A stretch of 15,018 nucleotides of DNA from Fibrobacter sp. UBA4375 (GTDB lineage: Bacteria; Fibrobacterota; Fibrobacteria; Fibrobacterales; Fibrobacteraceae). Every line of letters begins with the position of its first letter. Within the stretch, counting starts at the first letter, position 1. The DNA lies in contig DGRZ01000116.1 in assembly GCA_002391195.1 (NCBI GenBank), forward strand, positions 1 to 15,018. The letters run 5' to 3'. The notes under the pieces were generated by a model. The model did not search any database, was not told the DNA's origin, and saw only the letters and a list, made by a program, of their open reading frames with translations. This document shows, piece after piece, positions 1-6,106 of this stretch. A program made the translations under genes and the position numbers.

Positions 1-734
1 AGTTCCATCTTCGGCTTAGCGCAGCGGTCCACCAGTTCCTGTTGGGCCTTGCACATGAGCTTGATGGCTTCGTGACCGGCGAGAATTGCGTTGATCATCG
101 TGTCTTCGGACACTTCGTAGGCACCGCCTTCCACCATGCAGACGGAATCTTCGGTACCGGCGACCACCAGGTCCAGATCGGCGCAGGCCATCTGTTCGTA
201 GGTGGGCATCACGATGTTCTGACCATCGACCACGGCCACGCGCACGGCGGCAACCTGCTGTTCGAAGGGCAGTTCGGAAAGACCGATAGAGAGGGAAGCT
301 GCAGACACGCCGAGCACATCCGGTGCAAACTTGCGGTCAGCAGACAGAACCTGCACGATCACCTGGACTTCGCGGGTGAAGTTCTCGGGGAACATGGGGC
401 GAATGGGGCGGTCGATGATACGGGCGGAAAGGGTCTCCTCGTCGGAGGGGCGACCGGCTTCACGCTTGTTGTAGCCGCCCGGCAGGCGACCAGCAGCGTA
501 GGCCTTTTCGCGGTATTCGACGGTCAGCGGGAAGAAATCGCCTTCCTTCTCTTCGCCGTAGCAAACGGTAGAAAGCACGAAGGCGTCGCCCATCTTGGCG
601 ACAGCAGCACCACGTGCCTGCTTTGCAATACGGCCCGTTTCAAACGTAATGACGCGACCGTCGGGGAGCGTCACGGACACTTCCTTGGGGTCCAGCATCT
701 TGCCGTACTTTTGATGATATGCATCAATAGACAT
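1..734 (-). CDS. pnp: Polyribonucleotide nucleotidyltransferase (PNPase), N-terminal part, cut by window edge
   Basis: PNPase degrades RNA 3' to 5' by phosphorolysis and works in mRNA turnover. Reading the minus strand from the ATG at 734-732 gives a protein starting MSIDAYHQKYGKMLDP and continuing through the first RNase PH-like domain. Visible family motifs include GRIAKQARGAA, the conserved PLTVEYREKAYAAGR stretch, PGGYNKREAGRPSDEET and RIIDRPIRPMFP. About 244 codons are present; the remaining two thirds (second RNase PH domain, KH and S1 domains) lie beyond position 1. The start is supported by a GGAGA ribosome-binding site at 745-741. The gene begins 21 nt after rpsO, the classic rpsO-pnp order, so the two are probably cotranscribed. 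The identification is secure; the 3' end is simply missing. Confidence 0.96.
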   Translation of the reverse strand, partial: MSIDAYHQKYGKMLDPKEVSVTLPDGRVITFETGRIAKQARGAAVAKMGDAFVLSTVCYGEEKEGDFFPLTVEYREKAYAAGRLPGGYNKREAGRPSDEETLSARIIDRPIRPMFPENFTREVQVIVQVLSADRKFAPDVLGVSAASLSIGLSELPFEQQVAAVRVAVVDGQNIVMPTYEQMACADLDLVVAGTEDSVCMVEGGAYEVSEDTMINAILAGHEAIKLMCKAQQELVDRCAKPKME

Positions 735-755
735 AGATTATCTCCAGTCCGCAGA

Positions 756-1028
756 TTAGCCGCGGAGACCGAGTTCCTTGATGAGAGCACGAGCGGCGAC
801 AATGTCCTTTTCGCCGTAGTACTTGAGGAGGTTCTTGCGTTTTGCGACCATCATGGAGAGCCCGCGCAGGGAGTGGAAGTCCTTCTTGTGGGTCTTGATG
901 TGCTCGGTCAGGTTCTTGATCTTTTCGGTGAGGATAGCGACCTGCACGCGGACGTTTCCGGTATCCTTTTCGTTGGCGCCGAACTTGGCGGTGAGCTCTG
1001 CAGCTTTTTCCTTAGTGATAGTAGCCAT
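756..1028 (-). CDS. rpsO: 30S ribosomal protein S15
   Basis: S15 binds 16S rRNA early in assembly of the 30S platform. The 90-residue product (MATITKEKAAELTAKFG at the N-terminus) has the usual S15 length and core motifs: GNVRVQVAILTEKI, LTEHIKTHKKDFHS and the RGLSMMVAKRKNLLKY segment with the Y near the end. An in-frame ATG lies three codons upstream at 1037, but the AGGA at 1041-1038 touches it directly. That AGGA is 9 nt from the ATG at 1028, so I chose 1028. pnp follows on the same strand after a 21-nt gap. The upstream leader is folded and may allow S15 to control its own translation, as is known for rpsO in several bacteria. Confidence 0.97.
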   Translation of the reverse strand: MATITKEKAAELTAKFGANEKDTGNVRVQVAILTEKIKNLTEHIKTHKKDFHSLRGLSMMVAKRKNLLKYYGEKDIVAARALIKELGLRG

Positions 1029-1151
1029 TATAGCCATTCCTTTTTTTGATTGTTTAACTAATTACATGTTTATGCCCGAGTTTCCCTGCTTTAGGCCCAG
1101 TGGAATTGGCGAATCTGGACGCAGGACCAAGGCAAAAATGCAACTTGGAGG
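1029..1151 (-). promoter_or_regulatory. Structured 5' leader of rpsO; candidate S15 autoregulatory site
   Basis: On the minus strand the leader can form one hairpin of CCAAG (1148-1144) with CTTGG (1131-1127), having an inner GCA/TGC extension. A second two-layer hairpin follows: outer CCTGC (1125-1121) with GCAGG (1089-1085), and inner CCAG (1118-1115) with CTGG (1100-1097). An A/T-rich single strand then leads to the AGGA site. Several unrelated rpsO leaders in bacteria fold to bind S15, so a structured leader here fits. That S15 binds this particular leader is inference. Confidence 0.35.
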
Positions 1152-1159
1152 GAAATATA
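1152..1159 (-). promoter_or_regulatory. Candidate rpsO -7 box (TATATTTC)
   Basis: TATATTTC on the minus strand matches seven of eight positions of the TAnnTTTG box used by Bacteroidetes and relatives. It lies about 123 nt upstream of the S15 start and would begin a transcript near 1147. No clear TTTG -33 box is seen; that position falls at the edge of the heptamer array at 1167-1201. Confidence 0.35.
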
Positions 1160-1166
1160 GGTAAAA

Positions 1167-1201
1167 GGGGCTAGGATCTAGGGGCTAGGGGCTAGGAAAT
1201 A
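1167..1201 (+). repeat. Heptamer tandem array, GGNNCTA type, about 5 units
   Basis: Units read GGGGCTA, GGATCTA, GGGGCTA, GGGGCTA and a decayed GGAAATA, with an exact period of 7 nt. The same heptamers occur in opposite orientation at 6024-6106. The unit GGATCTA equals the 3' end of the palindromic repeats at 1337-1374, 9659-9702 and 9991-10032. The array sits just upstream of the candidate rpsO promoter. Confidence 0.8.
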
Positions 1202-1260
1202 CAGCGAAAAAGGGCCAAAAATAAGGCTTTATTGGCACTTGTCATCCCCGCCACACTCTT

Positions 1261-1286
1261 GTCATCCCCGCGAAGGCGGGGATCTC
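1261..1286 (+). repeat. Palindromic repeat, GTCAT-stem-ATCT family (copy A)
   Basis: GTCAT is followed by a perfect hairpin, ATCCCCGC (1264-1271) with GCGGGGAT (1276-1283) around a GAAG loop, and ends in ATCTCC. It has the same outer blocks as the copies at 1420-1448, 5960-5987, 9659-9702 and 9991-10032, but a different stem sequence. Confidence 0.75.
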
Positions 1287-1300
1287 CTTTCCTTACAAAG

Positions 1301-1316
1301 GGGGGAAGCCTCCCCC
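1301..1316 (+). repeat. GGGGGA/TCCCCC hairpin repeat, copy 1
   Basis: The stem GGGGGA (1301-1306) pairs with TCCCCC (1311-1316) around loop AGCC and is followed by TCG. Identical or near-identical copies are at 7711-7726 (plus, loop AGCC) and 6003-6018 (minus, loop GGGC). All three are followed by TCG. Confidence 0.65.
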
Positions 1317-1336
1317 TCGGCGAAGCCTTGCCCCGT

Positions 1337-1374
1337 GTCATCCTGAGCGGAACGAAGTGGAGTCGAAGGATCTA
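1337..1374 (+). repeat. Palindromic repeat, GTCAT-stem-ATCT family (copy B)
   Basis: It begins GTCATCCTGAGCGG and ends GTCGAAGGATCTA, pairing ATCCT with AGGAT. Both arms match the two copies that flank the GIY-YIG gene at 9659-9702 and 9991-10032; the central part differs. Confidence 0.75.
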
Positions 1375-1419
1375 GGGCAAGTCTTCCCCTACCCCCTCTC
1401 CTAGGGGCTCCCCTTCATC

Positions 1420-1448
1420 GTCATGGCGGCCCACGAGCCGCCATCTAG
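1420..1448 (+). repeat. Palindromic repeat, GTCAT-stem-ATCT family (copy C)
   Basis: GTCAT leads into a perfect 8-bp stem, ATGGCGGC (1423-1430) with GCCGCCAT (1437-1444), around a CCACGA loop, then ATCTAG. The outer blocks match the other copies, while the stem bases are different on both sides in a matching way. Confidence 0.65.
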
Positions 1449-1508
1449 AACAAACCTAGGCCACATACGCGGCGCACAACAAAACTCCTAATAATGTATA
1501 TTACCGAT

Positions 1509-1937
1509 ATGAAATCTTCCACCATCGCCAAAATAACCGTCTTGGCGTTGCCTCTGCTCATTTGTCAATGCGAAAGCTTTCCCGACGAGGACTATCACGA
1601 TGTCCATGTCGGCATCCACACGGAACATCCGCCTATCGCCGATTCTCTAAAAATAACCGTTCTTCACGACAAAGACACTGTATTACAACAGATTGGAACA
1701 AAGGACCTAAAAACAACTCTCGCTGGAAACAGGCTTGAATCCGATTACGTGCTCCAAATAGAATTTTTCTGCAATGACCAATGGCTACAGGCAATCCCAT
1801 ACACCATAGATGTCGGTAGCGGAGTTACCGCCATTTATCTGACAAAGCAGCCTGATGGCTTTTCACTGTTCAACACACTCCCCTCAAAAGAATGCAGCGA
1901 ATTGGCCGATTACAAACTAATCGAAAAGAATAGTTAA
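1509..1937 (+). CDS. Small exported or lipoprotein-like hypothetical protein
   Basis: I do not recognise this protein. From the ATG at 1509 it is 142 residues. A short basic N-terminus (MKSS...K) and a hydrophobic stretch end in LLICQC, so it is probably exported. CQC could be a relaxed lipobox, but the residue before the second Cys is Gln, so lipidation is uncertain. An in-frame ATG at 1494 would add MYITD; I preferred 1509 because MK plus the hydrophobic core makes a cleaner signal, although neither start has a good ribosome-binding site. The mature part is short beta-type sequence with two later cysteines (near FFCND and KECSEL). Base composition is more A/T-rich than hisS or fusA. The next gene starts 9 nt after the stop on the same strand, and it too is a small secreted protein, so they probably form an operon. 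Confidence 0.7.
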   Translation: MKSSTIAKITVLALPLLICQCESFPDEDYHDVHVGIHTEHPPIADSLKITVLHDKDTVLQQIGTKDLKTTLAGNRLESDYVLQIEFFCNDQWLQAIPYTIDVGSGVTAIYLTKQPDGFSLFNTLPSKECSELADYKLIEKNS

Positions 1938-1946
1938 AGGTCTCTT

Positions 1947-2348
1947 ATGCGTTTTTTGATTGCCCTTCTACTCCTTCTGCTTTGTTCCTGCGATCTGAAT
2001 TCAACTCTTTTTGGCGAGTTGTTATGCAGGAGCGGAGTCAACGTTCACGCATCCGCAGATACGGACTCCCTATATGTTGAAATCGTAGCCGGAGATTCCT
2101 TGATCTATTCAACGAAAGACACCAGCGAGTATTTTTCCTGGAGTCAAGACAATCGCGACCTAGAAAATTTCAACTGGACAATAAAAATCACATCTTACAG
2201 ACAACCAGATTCTACTATTACCGAAACCTACCAATTTTTCATCAAGCGACACAGCAACTCCAAAATTTTCGTAGACTACGGCAACAAAATTTGCAAAGAC
2301 TGCCCTCCGTTTGTTCAAATACAATACGACAACTTTTGCGACGATTAG
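1947..2348 (+). CDS. Small putative lipoprotein, function unknown
   Basis: The 133-residue product begins MRFLIALLLLLLCSC, a short signal sequence with a good lipobox (LCSC), so it is likely lipidated at Cys15 and anchored in a membrane. The rest is a small domain with a DTDSLYVEIVAGDSLIY stretch suggestive of a beta sandwich. Cysteines stand in CRSG, ICKDCPP and NFCDD, which could make disulphides outside the cytoplasm. I cannot assign a family. An AAAGG site (1936-1940) lies 6 nt before the ATG and overlaps the end of the upstream gene, supporting coexpression with the gene at 1509-1937. Like its partner it is A/T-rich and seems to be accessory material between the rpsO region and hisS. Confidence 0.78.
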   Translation: MRFLIALLLLLLCSCDLNSTLFGELLCRSGVNVHASADTDSLYVEIVAGDSLIYSTKDTSEYFSWSQDNRDLENFNWTIKITSYRQPDSTITETYQFFIKRHSNSKIFVDYGNKICKDCPPFVQIQYDNFCDD

Positions 2349-2453
2349 AGAGTAAAACCCGCAAACAACCTCGAAAAATGGGCTCGCAACCAGCGATCCA
2401 ACCGCTAACAATCCCGCACAAATAAAGGCATATTCAGAAAGTAGGACTTATAG

Positions 2454-2468
2454 GGCTCTTTATGAGCC
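2454..2468. other. Short hairpin without a T tract
   Basis: GGCTC (2454-2458) pairs with GAGCC (2464-2468) around TTTAT. It lies after the lipoprotein pair and could mark their transcript end, but no T run follows on the plus strand, so it is not a standard intrinsic terminator. Confidence 0.3.
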
Positions 2469-2473
2469 GAGAG

Positions 2474-2513
2474 AAATAAAAAGCCCACTAAACAGAAGAA
2501 CTATCTAGCGGGC
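2474..2513 (-). terminator. Intrinsic terminator of the beta-helix/CBM6 gene
   Basis: On the minus strand GCCCGCTA (2513-2506) pairs with TAGTGGGC (2490-2483), 8 bp with one G-T pair and a 15-nt loop, followed by TTTTTATTT (2482-2474). It lies about 36 nt past the stop codon of the gene at 2549-4441. Confidence 0.75.
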
Positions 2514-2548
2514 GATTTCGAAAAAAATCGAATTGAAATAAGTGATTT

Positions 2549-4441
2549 CTAGCGGACCTTCACGACCTGCACCCCAGAGCCGACCCGCACCAGGTAAACA
2601 CCTGCGCGGGTCACGCTGACAGAAACGCCCGTCGCGGCAGGAATCCGGCCAGAGTGTAGCACCCTCCCCTGCATGTCAAAAACCGCAAAAGGCTGCCCTG
2701 CCGTAGCGCCCATAATCTGCACAAGGTTGCCCGACACCTGAACGTGGAAGGCGCTCCCTGCAACAAGAGAATTGCCGATAGAAGCAGAATTGGAGGGTAC
2801 CTTCACCTCGATGTAGTCCACGTCCACATGCCCCCAGTTCTTGATGATGGCGAAAGTATTGGCCCCCGCCTTCAGCGATACCTGAACCGGCATATCCTCA
2901 AAGGCCGCGGCAGCCCCGCCCAAGTTTCCTTCAAGGGTCACCGGGAATTCCTGGGATTTCACCTTGGTTCCGTTTACGTAGATATCCTGAGTCTTGGCGT
3001 TTGAAGCAGTGTTGCTGAAACGGATTGTGACCGTGTATGTCCCAGCAGTAGGTACATTGACATTGAAGGTGATGTTACCCGTCGTTTCGGTGCGCATATA
3101 TTTACCGCCCGATGCAGCCTGATTTGTCTTTTCAGTACACCCGGTGCAAGTCGCATCCTCCGCCTCGTAACGTACGGTTTCATAGGAGGTATTTCCCGAA
3201 GAGGAAATGACCGAAGACGAACTGGACGGGTTGACCGACGCACTGGACGGCGGCGTAAAGCTTGACGAATACCCGATGCCAGACTCCGGAATCTTGAAAA
3301 GTTCCGCACAGTCATTGCGGACATCCCGGATTTCCTCTACCACGTGGTTCTTGCTTTCTACGCAGTCGTTCTTGTCGGTGCCGCTGTTGTCGCACCAGCC
3401 TTTCTGGGCATACTTATCGGCGGTGACCGGATAATTGACAAAAGATTCATACTTGCCTACATTGGATCCCGATTTATTTCCATCTGCAGGCATCACCACT
3501 TCCTCTACATAGTAGCGGAAATGGGAATTGTAGTAGGGCAATCCCTGCTTGAGCGAATTGTAGAAATAGTTTCCGGTAACGGTCCAGGAAGCACCCTTCA
3601 TGTCGATGTTCGCATCATCATGGTCCACCTGGCCATCATAATTGGTACTATCCCCAATAAACATGTTACCCTGGACAACGCCCCTGACAGTTCCCTCCTT
3701 CACGTCAATGTTCTCGGCCGTTGTCGCCTTCACAATATTGCATGTAATCTTCGTATCATTCACGCGCCAGTCATAACCACTATAACGGTGTTGCGATGCA
3801 CTTTCGCCCCAAAAACCGGCATTCTTATCGGACTGCTGCGACGACGCCCAACCCTTATAGTAAGTGCCAACATAAATACCTTCACCGTACTGGGCAACAT
3901 CGAACCCAGAACCATGAATAAAGTTACGGTTCAGGGTCACCTGCTGGCTGGAATCCCGAACATGGACCAGTTCCGTTCCCGTGTGGTACACCTCGCAGTC
4001 TTCCATCAGGGCACCGACAGAATTATCGAACACCACGCCCTTACTGAAGGTATGGATTTTCAGGTTTTTAAGGATAACGTAATTTCCCGTTACGTGGATG
4101 CCGTAGTTGCTACCGACCGAAGTACCGTAAATCTCAGGAGGATTTGCAGGGTCTGAACCTGCGAGAACTATGGGATTGTCCTTTGTGCCGTCGGCGCCAA
4201 GCCAGATGCGGCCACAATCGCGGCCAGTCTCGTTCACGAACTTGTCGTTTTGGCAGTTGGATGAGGGCAGTTCATACTTGCCCGAAGCTACCCAGATGGT
4301 ATCCCCCGCCTTGGCATTCAAAGTAGCCGAAGTCAATTCGGTGGTAGTAGAAACATTCACCTGTTTGGCGAAGGCAACCGACATGGAACTGGCGGCCACC
4401 ATGCACAACACCACAAAACTTTTTCCTTGAAGAAGACTCAT
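2549..4441 (-). CDS. Secreted right-handed beta-helix (pectate-lyase-like) protein with CBM6 and C-terminal sorting-type domain
   Basis: This is probably a secreted polysaccharide-acting protein of 630 residues. Residues 1-25 are a signal peptide ending AFA. Residues 28-370 look like a parallel beta-helix: AGDTIWVASGKY near 45-55 is a typical opening, followed by repeated turns such as GIHVTGNYVILKNLKIH and VTLNRNFIHGSG and the ENIDVKEG motif. A serine-rich linker (about 392-416) leads to a CBM6-type carbohydrate-binding module (about 420-548; YEAEDA, GGKYMR, DVDYIEVKV). Residues 565-630 (FAVFDMQGRVLHSG, then GVYLVRV and a final VVKVR) resemble type IX secretion C-terminal domains. I chose the ATG at 4441, with GGAAGG upstream and a clean signal peptide, over the GTG at 4498. 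A weak TACATTTT box lies at 4520-4513. Substrate is unknown; lyase activity is inferred from the fold only. Confidence 0.85.
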   Translation of the reverse strand: MSLLQGKSFVVLCMVAASSMSVAFAKQVNVSTTTELTSATLNAKAGDTIWVASGKYELPSSNCQNDKFVNETGRDCGRIWLGADGTKDNPIVLAGSDPANPPEIYGTSVGSNYGIHVTGNYVILKNLKIHTFSKGVVFDNSVGALMEDCEVYHTGTELVHVRDSSQQVTLNRNFIHGSGFDVAQYGEGIYVGTYYKGWASSQQSDKNAGFWGESASQHRYSGYDWRVNDTKITCNIVKATTAENIDVKEGTVRGVVQGNMFIGDSTNYDGQVDHDDANIDMKGASWTVTGNYFYNSLKQGLPYYNSHFRYYVEEVVMPADGNKSGSNVGKYESFVNYPVTADKYAQKGWCDNSGTDKNDCVESKNHVVEEIRDVRNDCAELFKIPESGIGYSSSFTPPSSASVNPSSSSSVISSSGNTSYETVRYEAEDATCTGCTEKTNQAASGGKYMRTETTGNITFNVNVPTAGTYTVTIRFSNTASNAKTQDIYVNGTKVKSQEFPVTLEGNLGGAAAAFEDMPVQVSLKAGANTFAIIKNWGHVDVDYIEVKVPSNSASIGNSLVAGSAFHVQVSGNLVQIMGATAGQPFAVFDMQGRVLHSGRIPAATGVSVSVTRAGVYLVRVGSGVQVVKVR

Positions 4442-4581
4442 AGACACCTTCCAAATGCTCCCCTTCAGTAATATATTCTTTTTATAACGGGAAAGCACAC
4501 TTAATTAGAAAAAAAATGTAAAACGACCCTTTTTCAACGGACTTTCACAACCCATTTCAGCCCGTAAAACCCCCAATTTTC

Positions 4582-4589
4582 TAAATTTT
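4582..4589 (+). promoter_or_regulatory. Candidate hisS -7 box (TAAATTTT)
   Basis: TAAATTTT matches seven of eight positions of TAnnTTTG and ends 8 nt before the hisS ATG. Transcription from it would start within a few bases of the codon and give an almost leaderless mRNA. No convincing -33 TTTG is seen at the expected distance. Confidence 0.35.
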
Positions 4590-4597
4590 CGCCCACT

Positions 4598-5899
4598 ATG
4601 AGCATTTCTATCCCTCAGTTGCCCAAGGGCACCCGCGATTTTTACCCGGAAGCGCAGCGCATCCAGAACTACATCTTTGACACTTGGCGCAGCACCGCCG
4701 AAAGTTTCGCCTACGAAGAATACGAAGGCCCCATGTTCGAGCACCTGGAGCTTTATACGGGCAAGTCCGGCGAAGAAATCGTGAGCCAGCTCTACAACTT
4801 CAAGGACAAGGGCGACCGCGAAATCGCGCTCCGCCCCGAAATGACCCCGACCCTTGCCCGTCTGGTTATCCAGAAGGCCCGGGAGCTGAAGAAGCCCTTC
4901 AAGTGGTTCTCTATGCCCCGGCTTTTCCGCTACGAAAAGGCACAGAAGGGCCGCCTCCGCGAGTTTTTCCAGCTGAACATGGACATTATCGGCACCGAAA
5001 GCATCTACGCCGAAGCCGACCTGATGGCCGCCATCGCCACCATGCTCCGTAAGTTCGGCCTGAAGGACAACGAATTTGCCATCGGCGTCTCCAGCCGGAA
5101 GCTCTTGGCCACCTACCTGGAAGAAATCGGTGCGCCGAACCCGGCCCTTGTTTACCCGGTGCTGGACCGCCGTCTGAAAATCGGGCCCGAGGCGTTTGCC
5201 AAGGCTCTCACCGAAGCAGGCCTCTCCGAAGCGCAGATCAAGCAACTGGACGACTTCATGAGCTGCAAGAGCCTTGAAGAGGTCCGCAGCGCCGTTAAAA
5301 GCGAAAACGCGGCCGCCGCACTCAAAGAAATCGAAGATTTGTTTGAGACGCTCGCTGCCGCGGGCTACGGCGATTGCGTGAACCTGGACCTGAGTATTGT
5401 CCGCGGTCTCGCCTACTACACCGGCATCGTGTTCGAAGTCTTCGACAAGGGCAAATCCATGCGCGCAATCGCCGGCGGCGGCCGCTACGACAGCCTGACC
5501 GAAAAGCTGGGCGGCGAACGGATTCCCGGCGTGGGCTTTGGCATGGGCGACGTGGTGCTGGCAGACCTTTTGGCCGAACACAAGCTGCTCCCCAGCCCCA
5601 AGCAGAGCGTGGACTTTTACATCGCGAGCTTTACAAACGACATGAAGAAGGTCTTTGAGACCGCCCAGATGTTCCGCGCAGGCGGAAACGTCGTGTCCCA
5701 CCCTCTCGCTCCCATGAAGATGGGCAAGCAGCTGGACCAGGCCAACTACCAGGGAGCCACAATCGTCGTCTATGTAGATGGATCCAAGGCAGGGACCGGC
5801 GAGTTCGAATACAAGGACATGCGCACCGGTGAAATGTTCGTGGGTAACGCAGACGCCATCGTTGAACGCTTAAAAACCGAGGTGAAAAAAGCAGAATAA
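4598..5899 (+). CDS. hisS: Histidine--tRNA ligase
   Basis: HisRS charges tRNA-His in the cytoplasm. The 433-residue length is normal for a bacterial class II HisRS. Visible motifs in order: PKGTRDFYP near residue 9; EIALRPEMTPTLAR in the motif 1/2 region; motif 2 FRYEKAQKGRLREFFQ; the histidine-binding signature RGLAYYTGIVFE; motif 3 GGGRYDSLTEKLGG with GVGFGMG; then an anticodon-binding alpha/beta domain starting VDFYIASFTNDMKK and ending near residue 430. The signature has Ala where many enzymes have Asp (RGLDYY), a variant I believe also occurs elsewhere. The start is fixed by the conserved N-terminus. No Shine-Dalgarno site precedes the ATG, and a TAnnTTT box ends 8 nt upstream. It is divergent from the beta-helix gene, with 156 bp between starts. 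Confidence 0.97.
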   Translation: MSISIPQLPKGTRDFYPEAQRIQNYIFDTWRSTAESFAYEEYEGPMFEHLELYTGKSGEEIVSQLYNFKDKGDREIALRPEMTPTLARLVIQKARELKKPFKWFSMPRLFRYEKAQKGRLREFFQLNMDIIGTESIYAEADLMAAIATMLRKFGLKDNEFAIGVSSRKLLATYLEEIGAPNPALVYPVLDRRLKIGPEAFAKALTEAGLSEAQIKQLDDFMSCKSLEEVRSAVKSENAAAALKEIEDLFETLAAAGYGDCVNLDLSIVRGLAYYTGIVFEVFDKGKSMRAIAGGGRYDSLTEKLGGERIPGVGFGMGDVVLADLLAEHKLLPSPKQSVDFYIASFTNDMKKVFETAQMFRAGGNVVSHPLAPMKMGKQLDQANYQGATIVVYVDGSKAGTGEFEYKDMRTGEMFVGNADAIVERLKTEVKKAE

Positions 5900-5959
5900 G
5901 CCAGGGCGTTGCGGGGCTGACGTCTGAAGCCCCGCTAGAGGGGGTCGCGGATGACTCAT

Positions 5960-5987
5960 GGAGATTCCCGGTCAAGCCGGGAATGAC
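5960..5987 (-). repeat. Palindromic repeat, GTCAT-stem-ATCT family (copy D)
   Basis: On the minus strand it begins GTCATTCCCGG and ends CCGGGAATCTCC. ATTCCCGG and CCGGGAAT form a perfect 8-bp stem around a 5-nt loop. Compared with copy A the outer GTCAT and ATCTCC are kept, while stem bases changed on both sides together. Confidence 0.75.
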
Positions 5988-6002
5988 ATGGGGCAGAAGC
6001 GA

Positions 6003-6018
6003 GGGGGAGCCCTCCCCC
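6003..6018 (-). repeat. GGGGGA/TCCCCC hairpin repeat, copy 2
   Basis: On the minus strand GGGGGA pairs with TCCCCC around loop GGGC and is followed by TCGC. It is the same element as 1301-1316 and 7711-7726. Confidence 0.6.
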
Positions 6019-6023
6019 ACCCC

Positions 6024-6106
6024 TAGATCCTATCCCCTAGATCCTAGATCCTAGATCCTAGCCCCTAGCCCCTAAATCCTATCCCCTAAATCCTATCCCC
6101 TACCCC
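6024..6106 (-). repeat. Heptamer tandem array, about 11.8 units, touching a start codon
   Basis: Read on the plus strand the units are TAGATCC, TATCCCC, TAGATCC x3, TAGCCCC x2, TAAATCC, TATCCCC, TAAATCC, TATCCCC and a partial TACCCC, with exact 7-nt periodicity throughout. The reverse complement gives the GGATCTA and GGGGCTA units of the array at 1167-1201. The last partial unit ends at 6106 and the ATG of the next gene begins at 6107. Confidence 0.9.

Larger units (their letters stand above)
1202..1508. other. Intergenic repeat island between rpsO and the lipoprotein genes
   Basis: No convincing gene is seen here. The stretch is a mosaic of short palindromes. In order there is a lone left arm GTCATCCCCGC at 1241-1251, complete palindromes at 1261-1283, 1337-1374 and 1420-1448, and a GGGGGA/TCCCCC hairpin at 1301-1316. 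The phrase CTTGTCATCCCCGC is repeated with a 20-nt offset (1238 and 1258), as if one arm had been duplicated. No clear promoter or ribosome-binding site for the downstream plus-strand genes is visible. Confidence 0.7.
5900..6023. other. Repeat-rich spacer after hisS
   Basis: No gene is seen. A hairpin GCGGGGCT (5911-5918) with AGCCCCGC (5928-5935) follows hisS closely but has no T tract, so it is a weak terminator candidate at best. A palindrome of the GTCAT family (5960-5987, minus), a second lone left arm (minus-strand GTCATCCGCG near 5948-5956), a GGGGGA/TCCCCC hairpin (6003-6018, minus) and then the heptamer array from 6024 follow in order. Confidence 0.65.

Noticed and set aside
42..1049. 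335-residue plus-strand open frame opposite pnp and rpsO
   Set aside because: It lies antisense to two certain genes; its His/Gly-rich composition is what the reverse frame of GC-rich coding sequence gives. The start of pnp and all of rpsO are clear on the minus strand.
1238..1448. CRISPR-like repeat cluster
   Set aside because: Repeats differ in sequence and orientation, spacing is irregular, no unique spacers of equal length occur, and no cas genes are present.
4439..4498. Upstream GTG start for the beta-helix protein at 4498
   Set aside because: It would bury the signal peptide behind 19 polar residues; the ATG at 4441 has a good GGAAGG site and a clean signal peptide.
4505..5701. 398-residue minus-strand open frame opposite hisS
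   Set aside because: It covers most of a certain HisRS gene in antisense and has no domain or plausible ribosome-binding site.
5911..5935. Hairpin after hisS as an intrinsic terminator
   Set aside because: The 8-bp stem is perfect but no T tract follows, so it is better read as another palindromic repeat; transcription into the SGNH genes remains possible.
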